From positions 5,440,501 to 5,504,500 of the forward strand of contig NZ_LT629788.1 of the NCBI RefSeq assembly GCF_900105805.1: a stretch of 64,000 nucleotides of DNA, in the 5' to 3' direction. This document shows, piece after piece, positions 43,901 to 52,185 of the stretch (position 1 is its first letter; each line of letters starts with the position of its first letter). Source of the DNA: Pseudomonas moraviensis. Lineage in GTDB: Bacteria > Pseudomonadota > Gammaproteobacteria > Pseudomonadales > Pseudomonadaceae. Made by a program: the position numbers and the translations under genes. Below the pieces are notes generated by a model. The model worked only from the letters and a program-made list of their open reading frames with translations. It did not search any database and was not told the DNA's origin.

Positions 43901-45730
43901 GGGATGCTGGACTGGACTAAAACCGAAGAAACCTCGATCAAGCGTCAGATGATCACCCGGTTTGCCTATGACGATGTCGGTCGCGAAACCCGCCGTACAT
44001 TCGAGATTCAGGGCCAGCCCGACCAGACCCTGGAATCGACTTACACGCTGGCTGGCAAACTGGCGCAGAAAGTCTCCAGGCGCGGCACGCAACTATTGCG
44101 TGACGAGCAATTCACCTACGATGTGCGCGGGCGTCTGATCCAGTACGACTGTGCCGGCACCCAAAAGCCCCGCGATCCGTATGGCAAGGAAATTGTCCAG
44201 CAAACGTTCACCTTCGATGCGCTGGATAACATCCTCACCGTGCAGACGAAGTTCCCGCTGGGCGTGAATCTGACCACGTTCAGTTATGACAATCCCGATC
44301 CTGCCCAGCTCAGCGCAGTCAAACATTCCCATGTCGACTATCCACCGGCAGTGACGCTGGAATACGACGCCAACGGCAGGATGATCAAGGACGACCAGGC
44401 GCGGACTCTGGCCTATGACGCCTTCGGACGTCTTGAGCAATTGTCCGGCGCAGGGGGATCAGTCATTCGTGGCTACCATTACGACGGTTTCGACGATCTG
44501 GTTGAACTGTCGCAACCCGAAAAGACAACGGTGCAGCGTTACTACCACGCAGGCCGGGTCGCCAATGAGGTGAGTGGTGAAAATTCATCCAGTGTTGTGC
44601 GTCACGGTGGCGCGCTGGTGGGCCAACAGCAATTTGGTTTGCACGCTGGCGCGCAGCTATTTCGGACCGATCAGCAGCAAAGCGTGCTGGCAACGCTGGG
44701 CAAGGAACAGCTCACCGATTGCGCCTACAGCCCTTACGGCCATCGTCCTGCCGAGGGTGGTTTGTTCAGCCTGGCGGGGTTCAACGGCGAGCAGCTGGAT
44801 CCGGTGACCGGGCTGTATCTGCTGGGTAACGGTTACAGGGCCTATAGTCCGACATTGATGCGATTCCTCGCCCCCGACAGCATGAGTCCGTTCGGCGCGG
44901 GCGGATTGAATGCCTACAGTTATTGCCTGGGCGACCCTGTAAATCGTGTCGACCCTACCGGGCATATCTCCTGGCAATCGATATTGGGCATCGGCCTCAG
45001 TATTCTCGGGATCGTTGCCAGCGTGTTGACGATGGGCGCCGCGACGCCATGGGCAGTGGCGGCGCTGGGGCTGGCCGTGACTTCAGGCCTGGCGGGTATT
45101 GCCAGTGAAGTGGTCAATGAGCTGGCACCGGATTCTCAAGCAGGCGAGATACTGGGCTGGATCAGTTTCGGTCTCGGGCTGGCTTCGCTCGGTGCAGGTT
45201 TGGCGGCGGGTGCAAAAGCGGCGGTGAATGCTGGCAGGAAGATGGCTTCAGCGTTTAGCCAAGGGCTTAGTGGCAGGGGCGCAGGAAAAGCGGGGAAATA
45301 TTTAAAGAGGACCGGGAAAGGCGCCAAGGCTGCGGCCAAAAAAGTCAATGCTCCTGTGGAGCCTGTGGCGGATGAACCTTGGCAATTGGTCAGGGCCACC
45401 GGGACGGATGACGTGTTCAGCGCCCCCGTCTACGATAATTATCGGAAGAAGGCAGACGATTTCTATAAACTCATTGAAAGCAATAAGTCTGCCCGCCAAG
45501 CAGCTGGGGAGGCGGGTCTTGCGTACTCGGAACTAGCCAAATACAGCCAAACCAGAAAGTTAACGCATGTTTATATGACGAAGATCACTGGAGGCGGGCA
45601 TCGTATTTATCTTCTGGAGGATAGTGCAACGAGAGTTTGCAAAGTCCTTCAGTCGGGCGGCCATTGGTCTCCCGGGCAAACTTCCGCAAGAATAAGAGCG
45701 GCGGGAAATATGGATACAGCTCGGACGTGA
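40949..45730 (+). CDS. RHS-repeat protein with variable C-terminal tip
   Basis: A 1593-residue polymorphic-toxin-type protein. The N-terminus (FNFGEFVSGGVDPRTGMYTS) has no signal peptide. Many YD repeats follow (YTYDGFGRTTSETDPVGNTT, FAYDDVGRETRRT, FTYDVRGRLIQYD), which should form the RHS cocoon. The core ends in PDSMSPFGAGGLNAYSY and RVDPTGH at residue 1339, the standard junction. The C-terminal 254 residues comprise a hydrophobic, Gly/Ala-rich stretch (about 1341-1440) and a tip of about 115 residues (WQLVRATGTDDVFSAPVYD onward) that I cannot assign. No immunity gene follows: queG begins 26 nt away on the other strand. The core resembles TccC-like Pseudomonas RHS proteins. No T6SS or Tc genes are nearby. 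Confidence 0.9.
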   Translation: MASNLSSAVHSNAFNFGEFVSGGVDPRTGMYTSSFSLGKLHSSDLNGPEFALSLSFNPLNQADSGFGIGWSLTMTNYDMLSKVMTLSNGERYKAVETSTGLKFREMKLQTAKVLVTGAGRYEVRYKDGRRELLKVLAGTQVAVAEKIIAANGVSISLKHELFNQFPRLAEIRDAKRCLLKITRTEGQVKLTRHPDISSSSTYKLLLKNSRVTAIELPVGNGWELEYEIIDGASYLWRVVNPLRGVEIIRYKRQGHHFVNDGEKTLPFVIAHDAYPGRGQPRLCRAYTYSDHNFLGQGLLPATDNDLDPLYLAPGHYVYTSDEQLLVSGKVHTRIKRTYNKFHLLVAEVTTCGDAQIATATEYHGSVAKPFNEQLAQFRLPKVQTVTYLDRRTQQKREETTVTEFDGEGNLIRHVEPNGVTTSTEFHPASGGDNCPQDPLGFSRFPRKRTVTAAASGGAATVTYYDYALHPALAGAELPSVLPITERFYEVVEGVEVLRSKTERSYLDAPKDPLKHGATKEQSIILNDKKTSTQFSYELEGDRLRVKSSTRGFDGALQTSEKVLSTLTGLQVSEIAVEGERIEHEYDAIGRAVCKTVASGTPYAASTRWAYLAASKQQPATVVTTDPVGGEQRVTYDGLERVVTVQEKDCDHPDKDGLIQTRTLYSALHDSVGHRVKATLTDWRDGKPYPVSTRYEFDSWGQVCKTLHADGRIEHSEMDPVLRQQTDRLQGMGRTLTVISDFGKPLSVESFNLKNKSLGKTVYTYDGFGRTTSETDPVGNTTRYEYDVFDRIIRTVLPDASEVVTDYAGHSDEGLPIGIKVGDKALGQQAYDGLGRLIQSTVGGRKSEAGYEAGFTQPQWFKSADGQKTEFTYLRDLGGLLTERKAGGLVTTMTYDPVSGNPLTCTENGRERRFTYYPSGRVKTETTTLGAVTKATSRTWSLQGRPITHVDVLGAESTSEYDQHGRLLSTSQGTLKTEFHYNIQTGMLDWTKTEETSIKRQMITRFAYDDVGRETRRTFEIQGQPDQTLESTYTLAGKLAQKVSRRGTQLLRDEQFTYDVRGRLIQYDCAGTQKPRDPYGKEIVQQTFTFDALDNILTVQTKFPLGVNLTTFSYDNPDPAQLSAVKHSHVDYPPAVTLEYDANGRMIKDDQARTLAYDAFGRLEQLSGAGGSVIRGYHYDGFDDLVELSQPEKTTVQRYYHAGRVANEVSGENSSSVVRHGGALVGQQQFGLHAGAQLFRTDQQQSVLATLGKEQLTDCAYSPYGHRPAEGGLFSLAGFNGEQLDPVTGLYLLGNGYRAYSPTLMRFLAPDSMSPFGAGGLNAYSYCLGDPVNRVDPTGHISWQSILGIGLSILGIVASVLTMGAATPWAVAALGLAVTSGLAGIASEVVNELAPDSQAGEILGWISFGLGLASLGAGLAAGAKAAVNAGRKMASAFSQGLSGRGAGKAGKYLKRTGKGAKAAAKKVNAPVEPVADEPWQLVRATGTDDVFSAPVYDNYRKKADDFYKLIESNKSARQAAGEAGLAYSELAKYSQTRKLTHVYMTKITGGGHRIYLLEDSATRVCKVLQSGGHWSPGQTSARIRAAGNMDTART

Positions 45731-45755
45731 GCAACCTGAGTACTTTGTTTGCCAT

Positions 45756-46829
45756 TTATAGGTTTGAAGGTCTGGAGTGCCGTTCCAGTGCCCACTCCAC
45801 ATGTTCCCTGACCAACTCTGACGGATGATCCCGTCGCGCCTTCAACGCTTCCAGCACCGGAATCGTTGAAGGCGCATTGCCCAGTCCTACCGCCAGATTC
45901 CTCAACCAGCGCTCATACCCCGCCCGCCGCAACGGCGAGCCTTCGGTACTGCTCAGGAACGTCTCTTCATCCCATAAAAACAGCTCGGCCAGCTCGGCGT
46001 TGTCAAGGTTGTGCCTTGGCTTGAAATCGCCTTCCCCGGAGGGCTTGGCGAAGCGGTTCCATGGGCAGACGATCTGACAGTCATCACAGCCAAATACGCG
46101 ATTGCCGATCAACGGACGCAGGTCTGCAGGGATGGCGGTTTTCAGTTCGATAGTCAGGTAGGAAATGCAGCGCCGCGCATCCAGCACGTACGGGCCGACG
46201 AAGGCGTTGGTCGGGCAGATGTCCAGACACGCAGTGCAACGGCCGCAATGTTCGCTGCTATGCGGTTCATCCACCGGCAACGGCAGGTCGACAAACAGCT
46301 CGCTGAGGAAGAAATAACTGCCTGCCTTGCGATTCAGTACAAGGGTGTTTTTGCCGATCCAGCCCAGCCCGGCTTGCTCGGCGATGGCTTTTTCCAGCAC
46401 CGGCGCGCTGTCGACAAAGGCGCGAAAACCGAACGGGCCGATCTGCGCCTGAATCCTGTCGGCCAATTGCTGCACACGTTTACGGATCAATTTGTGGTAA
46501 TCGCGGCCCAAGGCATAACGCGACACGTAGGCTTTTTCCGGTTCAGCCAGGCGTTTGGCCATTTCGGTATCGCCGGGCAGGTAGTCCATGCGCAGCGAGA
46601 CCACGCGCAGCGTGCCCGGTACCAGCTCTTCGGGGTGCGAGCGTTTGCTGCCGTGGGCGCCCATGTAGTCCATTTCGCCGTGGTAGCCGGCCTCGAGCCA
46701 GTGCGCGAGGTGCTGCTCATGCTCGGCCAGATCCAGACCGCTGATGCCGACTTGCTGAAAGCCCAGCTCGCGGCCCCAATCCTTGATCGATTGGGCGAGG
46801 GCGGGCAGGTCTGTGGTGATGGCGGACAT
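45756..46829 (-). CDS. queG: Epoxyqueuosine reductase QueG
   Basis: A 357-residue iron-sulfur, cobalamin-dependent enzyme for the last step of queuosine synthesis on tRNA. The two 4Fe-4S clusters have ligands in CGRCTACLDICPTNAF and CDDCQIVCPWN. The N-terminal cobalamin-binding part includes HGEMDYMGAHGSKRSHPEEL and VVSLRMDYLPG. It is divergent from nnrD across 63 nt. Its 3' end lies only 26 nt from the RHS stop, marking the right border of the accessory island. Confidence 0.96.
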   Translation of the reverse strand: MSAITTDLPALAQSIKDWGRELGFQQVGISGLDLAEHEQHLAHWLEAGYHGEMDYMGAHGSKRSHPEELVPGTLRVVSLRMDYLPGDTEMAKRLAEPEKAYVSRYALGRDYHKLIRKRVQQLADRIQAQIGPFGFRAFVDSAPVLEKAIAEQAGLGWIGKNTLVLNRKAGSYFFLSELFVDLPLPVDEPHSSEHCGRCTACLDICPTNAFVGPYVLDARRCISYLTIELKTAIPADLRPLIGNRVFGCDDCQIVCPWNRFAKPSGEGDFKPRHNLDNAELAELFLWDEETFLSSTEGSPLRRAGYERWLRNLAVGLGNAPSTIPVLEALKARRDHPSELVREHVEWALERHSRPSNL

Positions 46830-46892
46830 GAGGCGAGAGAAACCGGAGCTGAGGTGCGTATAATTCTGCCAGACATCGGAGCCCGAAGACGC

Positions 46893-48392
46893 ATGCCGCA
46901 GACGAAAGATGATTTACCCGACGCGCTGTACCGCGCCGCGCAGGTGCGCGAACTCGACGCACGGCTGATTGCCGCCGGGACGCCGGGCTTCGAATTGATG
47001 CAGCGCGCCGCCCGCGCCACCTGGCGCGCACTGCTGCGCAAATGGCCGGCAGTGAATGAACTGACGGTGCTCGCCGGGCACGGCAACAATGCCGGTGACG
47101 GTTATCTGGTGGCCGCACTGGCGCTGCGGGCAGGTTGGACCGTGCGCGTACTGGCGGTCGGCGATCCGCAGCGTTTGCAGGGTGATGCCGCACTGGCCCG
47201 TGCCGAATCCATAACTGCTGGCGTTGCGGTGCAGAGCTGGCAGGCAGAGAACGAGCTGCGCGGTGTCGTCCTCGATGCCCTGCTCGGCACGGGTCTCACT
47301 GGCCAAGTGCGTGAGCCGTATGCCGCTGCCATCGCCGCCATCAATGCCAGCGGTTTACCGGTGGTGGCCGTCGATATTCCCTCCGGGCTGTGCGCCGACA
47401 CCGGTCGGGAACTGGGCGTCGCGGTGCGTGCCGATCTGACGGTGACATTCATCGGCATGAAGGTCGGGCTGTTGACCGGCGATGCAGCGGATCATATCGG
47501 TGAACTGGTCTTCAACGATCTGCAAGCCACCGATGACATTTTCAGTGACATTCCTGTCTGCGCTCGACGCCTCAGCGCCGCTAATCTTCTGGCACTTGCG
47601 CCGCGCGCGCCGACTTCGCACAAGGGCCGCTTTGGCCATGTGCTGTTGATCGGCGGCGATCATGGTTTCGGCGGGGCGATTCTGCTCAGCACTGAAACGG
47701 CGTTGCGCAGCGGCGCGGGCATGGTGTCGCTGGCGACCCGTCCCGAGCATGTGCCGGCAGCGCTCACTCGCGTGCCGGAAGCCATGGCCCTCGGCACCTC
47801 GTCTGCCAATCAACTGATGGGCCTGCTGGAAAAGGTTTCGGTATTGGTCGTCGGACCGGGCCTTGGGCAGGCAAGCTGGGGTCGCGCCTTGTTGTCGGCA
47901 GCCGCCAATGCGTCGGTACCGCAGGTTTGGGACGCCGACGCGTTGAACCTGTTGGCCGGCGGTTTTGTCCAGTTGCCCAGGGATTGCGTGATCACCCCGC
48001 ATCCGGGCGAGGCGGCGCGCCTGCTCGGCATCAGTACTGGCGAAGTACAGGCCGATCGTCCGGCCGCTGCATTGGCGTTGAGCAAAAGGTATTCAGCGGT
48101 AGTGGTTCTGAAAGGCGCCGGTAGTTTGATCGCGCATCCCGATGGGCGTCTGGCCCTGTGTCATCAAGGCCATCCTGCAATGGCCACGGGCGGGCTCGGT
48201 GATGTGCTGGCCGGTCTGACCGGCGCATTGCTGGCGCAAGGCATGGACGCGTTCGACGCTGCAAGCCTGGCCGTCTGGCTGCACGCCAATGCCGGCCTGC
48301 AACAAGGCAAATTCGGCCGTGGGCTGGCGGCCAGTGATCTGATTCCAGCCATTCGTCAGTTGTTGGAGGAGCATGCACCGTGTCTGAAGTAA
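46893..48392 (+). CDS. nnrD: Bifunctional NAD(P)H-hydrate epimerase/dehydratase
   Basis: A 499-residue repair enzyme for hydrated NAD(P)H. The N-terminal YjeF_N epimerase domain (residues 1-215) contains VLAGHGNNAGDGYLVAALAL and VVAVDIPSGLCADTG. The C-terminal ribokinase-like ADP-dependent dehydratase (about 230-490) contains GHVLLIGGDHGFGGAILLS, NAAVP-like WDADALNLLAGG and MATGGLGDVLAGLTGALLAQ. The ATG at 46893 is chosen as the first with family sequence (MPQTKDDLPDALYRAAQVRE). It overlaps tsaE by 13 nt. Confidence 0.95.
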   Translation: MPQTKDDLPDALYRAAQVRELDARLIAAGTPGFELMQRAARATWRALLRKWPAVNELTVLAGHGNNAGDGYLVAALALRAGWTVRVLAVGDPQRLQGDAALARAESITAGVAVQSWQAENELRGVVLDALLGTGLTGQVREPYAAAIAAINASGLPVVAVDIPSGLCADTGRELGVAVRADLTVTFIGMKVGLLTGDAADHIGELVFNDLQATDDIFSDIPVCARRLSAANLLALAPRAPTSHKGRFGHVLLIGGDHGFGGAILLSTETALRSGAGMVSLATRPEHVPAALTRVPEAMALGTSSANQLMGLLEKVSVLVVGPGLGQASWGRALLSAAANASVPQVWDADALNLLAGGFVQLPRDCVITPHPGEAARLLGISTGEVQADRPAAALALSKRYSAVVVLKGAGSLIAHPDGRLALCHQGHPAMATGGLGDVLAGLTGALLAQGMDAFDAASLAVWLHANAGLQQGKFGRGLAASDLIPAIRQLLEEHAPCLK

Positions 48393-48850
48393 CCCTGTAC
48401 CTGGCCGATGAACAGGCCATGAGCGACTTTGGCGCACGGATCGCCCGCGTGACCCAGGGCCATGGCCTGATTTTTCTCGAAGGCAACCTGGGCATGGGCA
48501 AAACCACCCTGTCGCGAGGCATCATTCGCGGGCTGGGTCATGCCGGCGCGGTAAAAAGTCCGACCTTCACTTTGGTTGAACCCTACGAGATCGGTGACAT
48601 CCGCGCCTTCCACTTCGACCTGTATCGCTTGGTCGATCCGGAGGAGCTGGAGTTTCTCGGCATCCGCGACTACTTCGAAGACGACGCGATGTGCCTGATC
48701 GAATGGCCCGATAAAGGTGCAGGCTTTTTGCCAAAGCCTGACCTGACCATTACCATTGGCCCGCAAGACAGCGGGCGTTCGCTGAAAATTTTAGCCGAGG
48801 GCTCGCGTGGCGAGGCTTGGTGTGCCGCTTTGGCATTGGAATCCAATTAA
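48380..48850 (+). CDS. tsaE: tRNA threonylcarbamoyladenosine biosynthesis ATPase TsaE
   Basis: A 156-residue P-loop protein that recycles the TsaBD complex in t6A synthesis. The Walker A motif is FLEGNLGMGKTTLSRG; SPTFTLVEPYEI and HFDLYRLVDPEELEFLGI are the other family blocks. The start is a GTG at 48380 with TTGGAGGA 9 nt upstream, inside the end of nnrD, as is common for this gene pair. Confidence 0.95.
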   Translation: MSEVTLYLADEQAMSDFGARIARVTQGHGLIFLEGNLGMGKTTLSRGIIRGLGHAGAVKSPTFTLVEPYEIGDIRAFHFDLYRLVDPEELEFLGIRDYFEDDAMCLIEWPDKGAGFLPKPDLTITIGPQDSGRSLKILAEGSRGEAWCAALALESN

Positions 48851-48865
48851 ATGATGGGGTTTGGT

Positions 48866-50281
48866 ATGCGCTTTCGCGCGTTGGTGGCTGCCGCTGGACT
48901 GATGTTGATGGCAGTAACCGTCAACGCTGTGGCCGATTCAAAGGTCAACAGCGTGCGCCTGTGGCGGGCGCCGGACAACACGCGACTGGTCTTCGACCTG
49001 AGTGGCCCGGTGCAGCACAGCGTCTTTACCCTGACCGCGCCGGACCGGCTGGTGATCGACATCAATGGCGCCACGTTGGGCGCACCGTTGAACGTGCAGA
49101 CCGCGAACACGCCGATCACCGCGATGCGCTCGGCCCAGCGTACGCCGACCGACCTGCGGGTGGTCATCGACCTGAAAAAAGCCGTCACCCCGAAAAGTTT
49201 CTCGCTGGCGCCGAACGCGCAGTACGGCAACCGTCTGGTGGTCGATCTGTTCGACAACCCGGCCGATGCCGCGCCGCCGCCAGCTCCAACGCCATCGGTG
49301 GCGACCTTGCCGGCAGTGCCGGTGACCCCGACTGAGCCGGCGATCAAGCTGCCGCCAGCCCCCGCCGGCAAGCGCGACATCATTGTCGTGATCGACGCCG
49401 GCCACGGTGGCGAAGACCCGGGGGCGTCCGGTTCGCGCGGCCAGCGTGAGAAAGACGTGGTGCTGCAGATCGCTCGCGAACTGCAGCGTCAGGTCAACGG
49501 CATGAAAGGCTTCCGCGCCGAACTGACCCGGACTGGCGATTACTTCATTCCATTGCGCGGGCGTACCGAGATCGCCCGCAAGAAGGGCGCCGACCTGTTC
49601 GTCTCGATCCACGCCGACGCCGCGCCGTCCGCAGCCGCTTTCGGTGCGTCGGTGTTCGCCCTGTCCGATCGTGGTGCTACCTCCGAGACCGCTCGCTGGC
49701 TGGCCGACAGTGAAAACCGATCCGACCTGATCGGCGGCGCCGGCAACGTCAGCCTCGACGACAAGGACCGCATGCTCGCCGGCGTCCTGCTCGACCTGTC
49801 GATGACTGCGTCGCTGACCTCCAGTCTCAATGTCGGCCAGAAGGTTCTGACCAACATCGGTCGGGTCACGCCGCTGCACAAACAGCGCGTGGAACAGGCC
49901 GGCTTCATGGTGTTGAAGTCGCCGGATATCCCGTCGATCCTGGTCGAAACCGGCTTTATCTCCAACGCCAACGAAGCGAACAAACTGTCTGCATCCAGCC
50001 ACCAGCAGGCGCTGGCCCGGTCGATCAGCAGCGGCGTGCGCCAGTTCTTCCAGCAAAATCCGCCACCGGGCACCTACATCGCCTGGCTGCGTGATTCCGG
50101 CAAGATTGCCCAGGGCCCGCGCGACCACCGCGTCGGCCCTGGGGAAACCCTGGCGATGATCGGCGTGCGCTATCAAGTCTCCCCGGCCACTCTGCGCGCC
50201 GCCAACAACCTGAAAAGTGATGAGCTGAAAGTCGGTCAGCACCTGACCATTCCCGGCACCGAACTGGCGTCCAAAGAATGA
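48866..50281 (+). CDS. amiB: N-acetylmuramoyl-L-alanine amidase AmiB
   Basis: A 471-residue periplasmic amidase that splits septal peptidoglycan. The ATG at 48866 with GATGGGGT upstream is preferred; an in-frame ATG lies at 48851. A signal peptide (ALVAAAGLMLMAVTVNAVA) leads to an AMIN domain (about 30-125), a proline-rich linker, the zinc Amidase_3 domain (about 170-395; VIDAGHGGEDPGASG, HADAAPS, ILVETGFISN) and a C-terminal LysM (HRVGPGETLAMIGVRYQV). It overlaps mutL by 4 nt. Confidence 0.95.
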   Translation: MRFRALVAAAGLMLMAVTVNAVADSKVNSVRLWRAPDNTRLVFDLSGPVQHSVFTLTAPDRLVIDINGATLGAPLNVQTANTPITAMRSAQRTPTDLRVVIDLKKAVTPKSFSLAPNAQYGNRLVVDLFDNPADAAPPPAPTPSVATLPAVPVTPTEPAIKLPPAPAGKRDIIVVIDAGHGGEDPGASGSRGQREKDVVLQIARELQRQVNGMKGFRAELTRTGDYFIPLRGRTEIARKKGADLFVSIHADAAPSAAAFGASVFALSDRGATSETARWLADSENRSDLIGGAGNVSLDDKDRMLAGVLLDLSMTASLTSSLNVGQKVLTNIGRVTPLHKQRVEQAGFMVLKSPDIPSILVETGFISNANEANKLSASSHQQALARSISSGVRQFFQQNPPPGTYIAWLRDSGKIAQGPRDHRVGPGETLAMIGVRYQVSPATLRAANNLKSDELKVGQHLTIPGTELASKE

Positions 50282-52185
50282 ACCAGGTATTGAACACTGC
50301 GCGCATCGAGCTGCTCAGCCCGCGGCTGGCGAACCAGATCGCCGCCGGTGAAGTGGTTGAACGTCCGGCCTCTGTTATCAAGGAGCTGCTGGAAAACAGC
50401 CTCGACTCCGGCGCCAGGCGTATCGACGTCGATGTCGAGCAGGGCGGCGTCAAGTTGCTGCGGGTGCGCGATGACGGCAGCGGCATTTCTGCCGATGACC
50501 TGCCGCTGGCTCTGGCCCGTCACGCCACCAGCAAGATCCGCAACCTCGAAGACCTTGAACAGGTGATGAGCCTGGGGTTTCGTGGCGAGGCGTTGGCGTC
50601 GATCAGCTCTGTGGCGCGTTTGACCCTGACCTCGCGCACCCGCGATGCCGATCAGGCCTGGCAGGTCGAGACCGAAGGCCGCGACATGGCACCGCGCGTG
50701 CAGCCGGCGGCGCACCCGGTCGGCACCTCAGTGGAAGTTCGCGACCTGTTTTTCAACACCCCGGCCCGGCGCAAATTCCTCAAGACCGAAAAAACCGAAT
50801 TCGATCACCTGCAGGAGGTGATCAAGCGTCTGGCGCTGGCGCGTTTCGACGTGGCATTTCATCTGCGCCACAACGGCAAGACCATCCTCAGCCTGCACGA
50901 GGCCCATGACGATGCGGCCCGTGCGCGGCGCGTGGCGGCGATCTGCGGTTCCGGTTTCCTCGAACAGGCGCTGCCGATCGAGATCGAGCGCAATGGTCTG
51001 CACCTGTGGGGCTGGGTCGGTTTGCCGACTTTCAACCGCAGTCAGGCGGACTTGCAGTATTTCTTCGTCAACGGTCGGGCGGTGCGCGACAAACTGGTGG
51101 CCCATGCGGTGCGCCAGGCTTATCGCGACGTGCTGTTCAACGGTCGGCATCCGACCTTCGCGTTGTTTTTCGAGGTCGATCCGGCAGCAGTAGACGTCAA
51201 CGTCCACCCGACCAAGCACGAAGTACGCTTCCGTGACGGGCGCATGGTTCATGACTTCCTGTACGGCACGCTGCACCGTGCGCTGGGCGACGTGCGACCG
51301 GAAGATCAACTGGCCGGTTCGGTCACCACGGCGATCGTTCGACCCAGCGGAATCGAGGCGGGTGAATTCGGCCCGCAAGGCGAGATGCGTCTGGCCGCCA
51401 ATGCGCTGCTCGAGCAGCCGCAGGCGCAACCGGCGTTCAACACGTCATCCTGTGCCAGCGCTGGCGGTGCCTATCAGTACCAATACACGCCGCGGCCGCA
51501 ATCGACAGTGCCTGCCGCCGAGGCGCAAGCCGCTTACAAAGAGTTTTTCGCGCCGCTGCCAGAAGCCAATGCCAACGCGCTTCCGGCTGGTCAGGAAGAT
51601 ATTCCGCCGCTCGGCTATGCACTGGCGCAGCTCAAGGGCATCTATATCCTGTCTGAGAACGCCCATGGCCTGGTGCTGGTGGACATGCATGCCGCCCACG
51701 AGCGGATCATGTACGAACGCTTGAAAATCGCCATGGCCAGCGAAGGCCTGAGTGGTCAGCCGTTGCTGGTGCCGGAGTCGCTGGCGGTCAGTCAGCGCGA
51801 GGCCGATTGCGCTGAAGAACATGCGGCGTGGTTTCAGCGACTTGGTTTTGAGTTGCAGCGGCTTGGCCCGGAAACCCTGGCGATCCGGCAGATTCCTGCG
51901 TTGCTCAAACAGGCGGAAGCCAATCGGCTGGTCGGCGATGTTCTGTCGGACCTGATGGAATATGGCACCAGCGACCGCATTCAGGCGCACCTCAACGAAC
52001 TGCTCGGCACCATGGCCTGCCACGGCGCGATCCGCGCCAACCGGCGTCTGGCCCTGCCGGAAATGAACGGCCTGCTGCGCGACATGGAAAACACCGAGCG
52101 CAGTGGCCAATGCAACCATGGCCGACCGACCTGGACCCAACTGGGCCTGGACGATCTGGACAAACTGTTCCTGCGCGGTCGTTGA
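50278..52185 (+). CDS. mutL: DNA mismatch repair protein MutL
   Basis: A 635-residue GHKL ATPase that couples MutS recognition to strand removal. N-terminal motifs: NQIAAGEVVERPASVIKELL, RDDGSGISADDL, HATSKI and LGFRGEALASISSV. The C-terminal dimerisation domain (from about 445) carries VDMHAAHERIMYERLK, matching the metal-binding endonuclease motif of MutL types in organisms without MutH. The start overlaps amiB (ATGA), and the stop overlaps miaA (TGATG). Confidence 0.97.
   Translation: MNQVLNTARIELLSPRLANQIAAGEVVERPASVIKELLENSLDSGARRIDVDVEQGGVKLLRVRDDGSGISADDLPLALARHATSKIRNLEDLEQVMSLGFRGEALASISSVARLTLTSRTRDADQAWQVETEGRDMAPRVQPAAHPVGTSVEVRDLFFNTPARRKFLKTEKTEFDHLQEVIKRLALARFDVAFHLRHNGKTILSLHEAHDDAARARRVAAICGSGFLEQALPIEIERNGLHLWGWVGLPTFNRSQADLQYFFVNGRAVRDKLVAHAVRQAYRDVLFNGRHPTFALFFEVDPAAVDVNVHPTKHEVRFRDGRMVHDFLYGTLHRALGDVRPEDQLAGSVTTAIVRPSGIEAGEFGPQGEMRLAANALLEQPQAQPAFNTSSCASAGGAYQYQYTPRPQSTVPAAEAQAAYKEFFAPLPEANANALPAGQEDIPPLGYALAQLKGIYILSENAHGLVLVDMHAAHERIMYERLKIAMASEGLSGQPLLVPESLAVSQREADCAEEHAAWFQRLGFELQRLGPETLAIRQIPALLKQAEANRLVGDVLSDLMEYGTSDRIQAHLNELLGTMACHGAIRANRRLALPEMNGLLRDMENTERSGQCNHGRPTWTQLGLDDLDKLFLRGR

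Noticed and set aside
46011..46892. Upstream in-frame extension of nnrD across queG
   Set aside because: The extension is antisense to queG; family similarity begins only at 46893.
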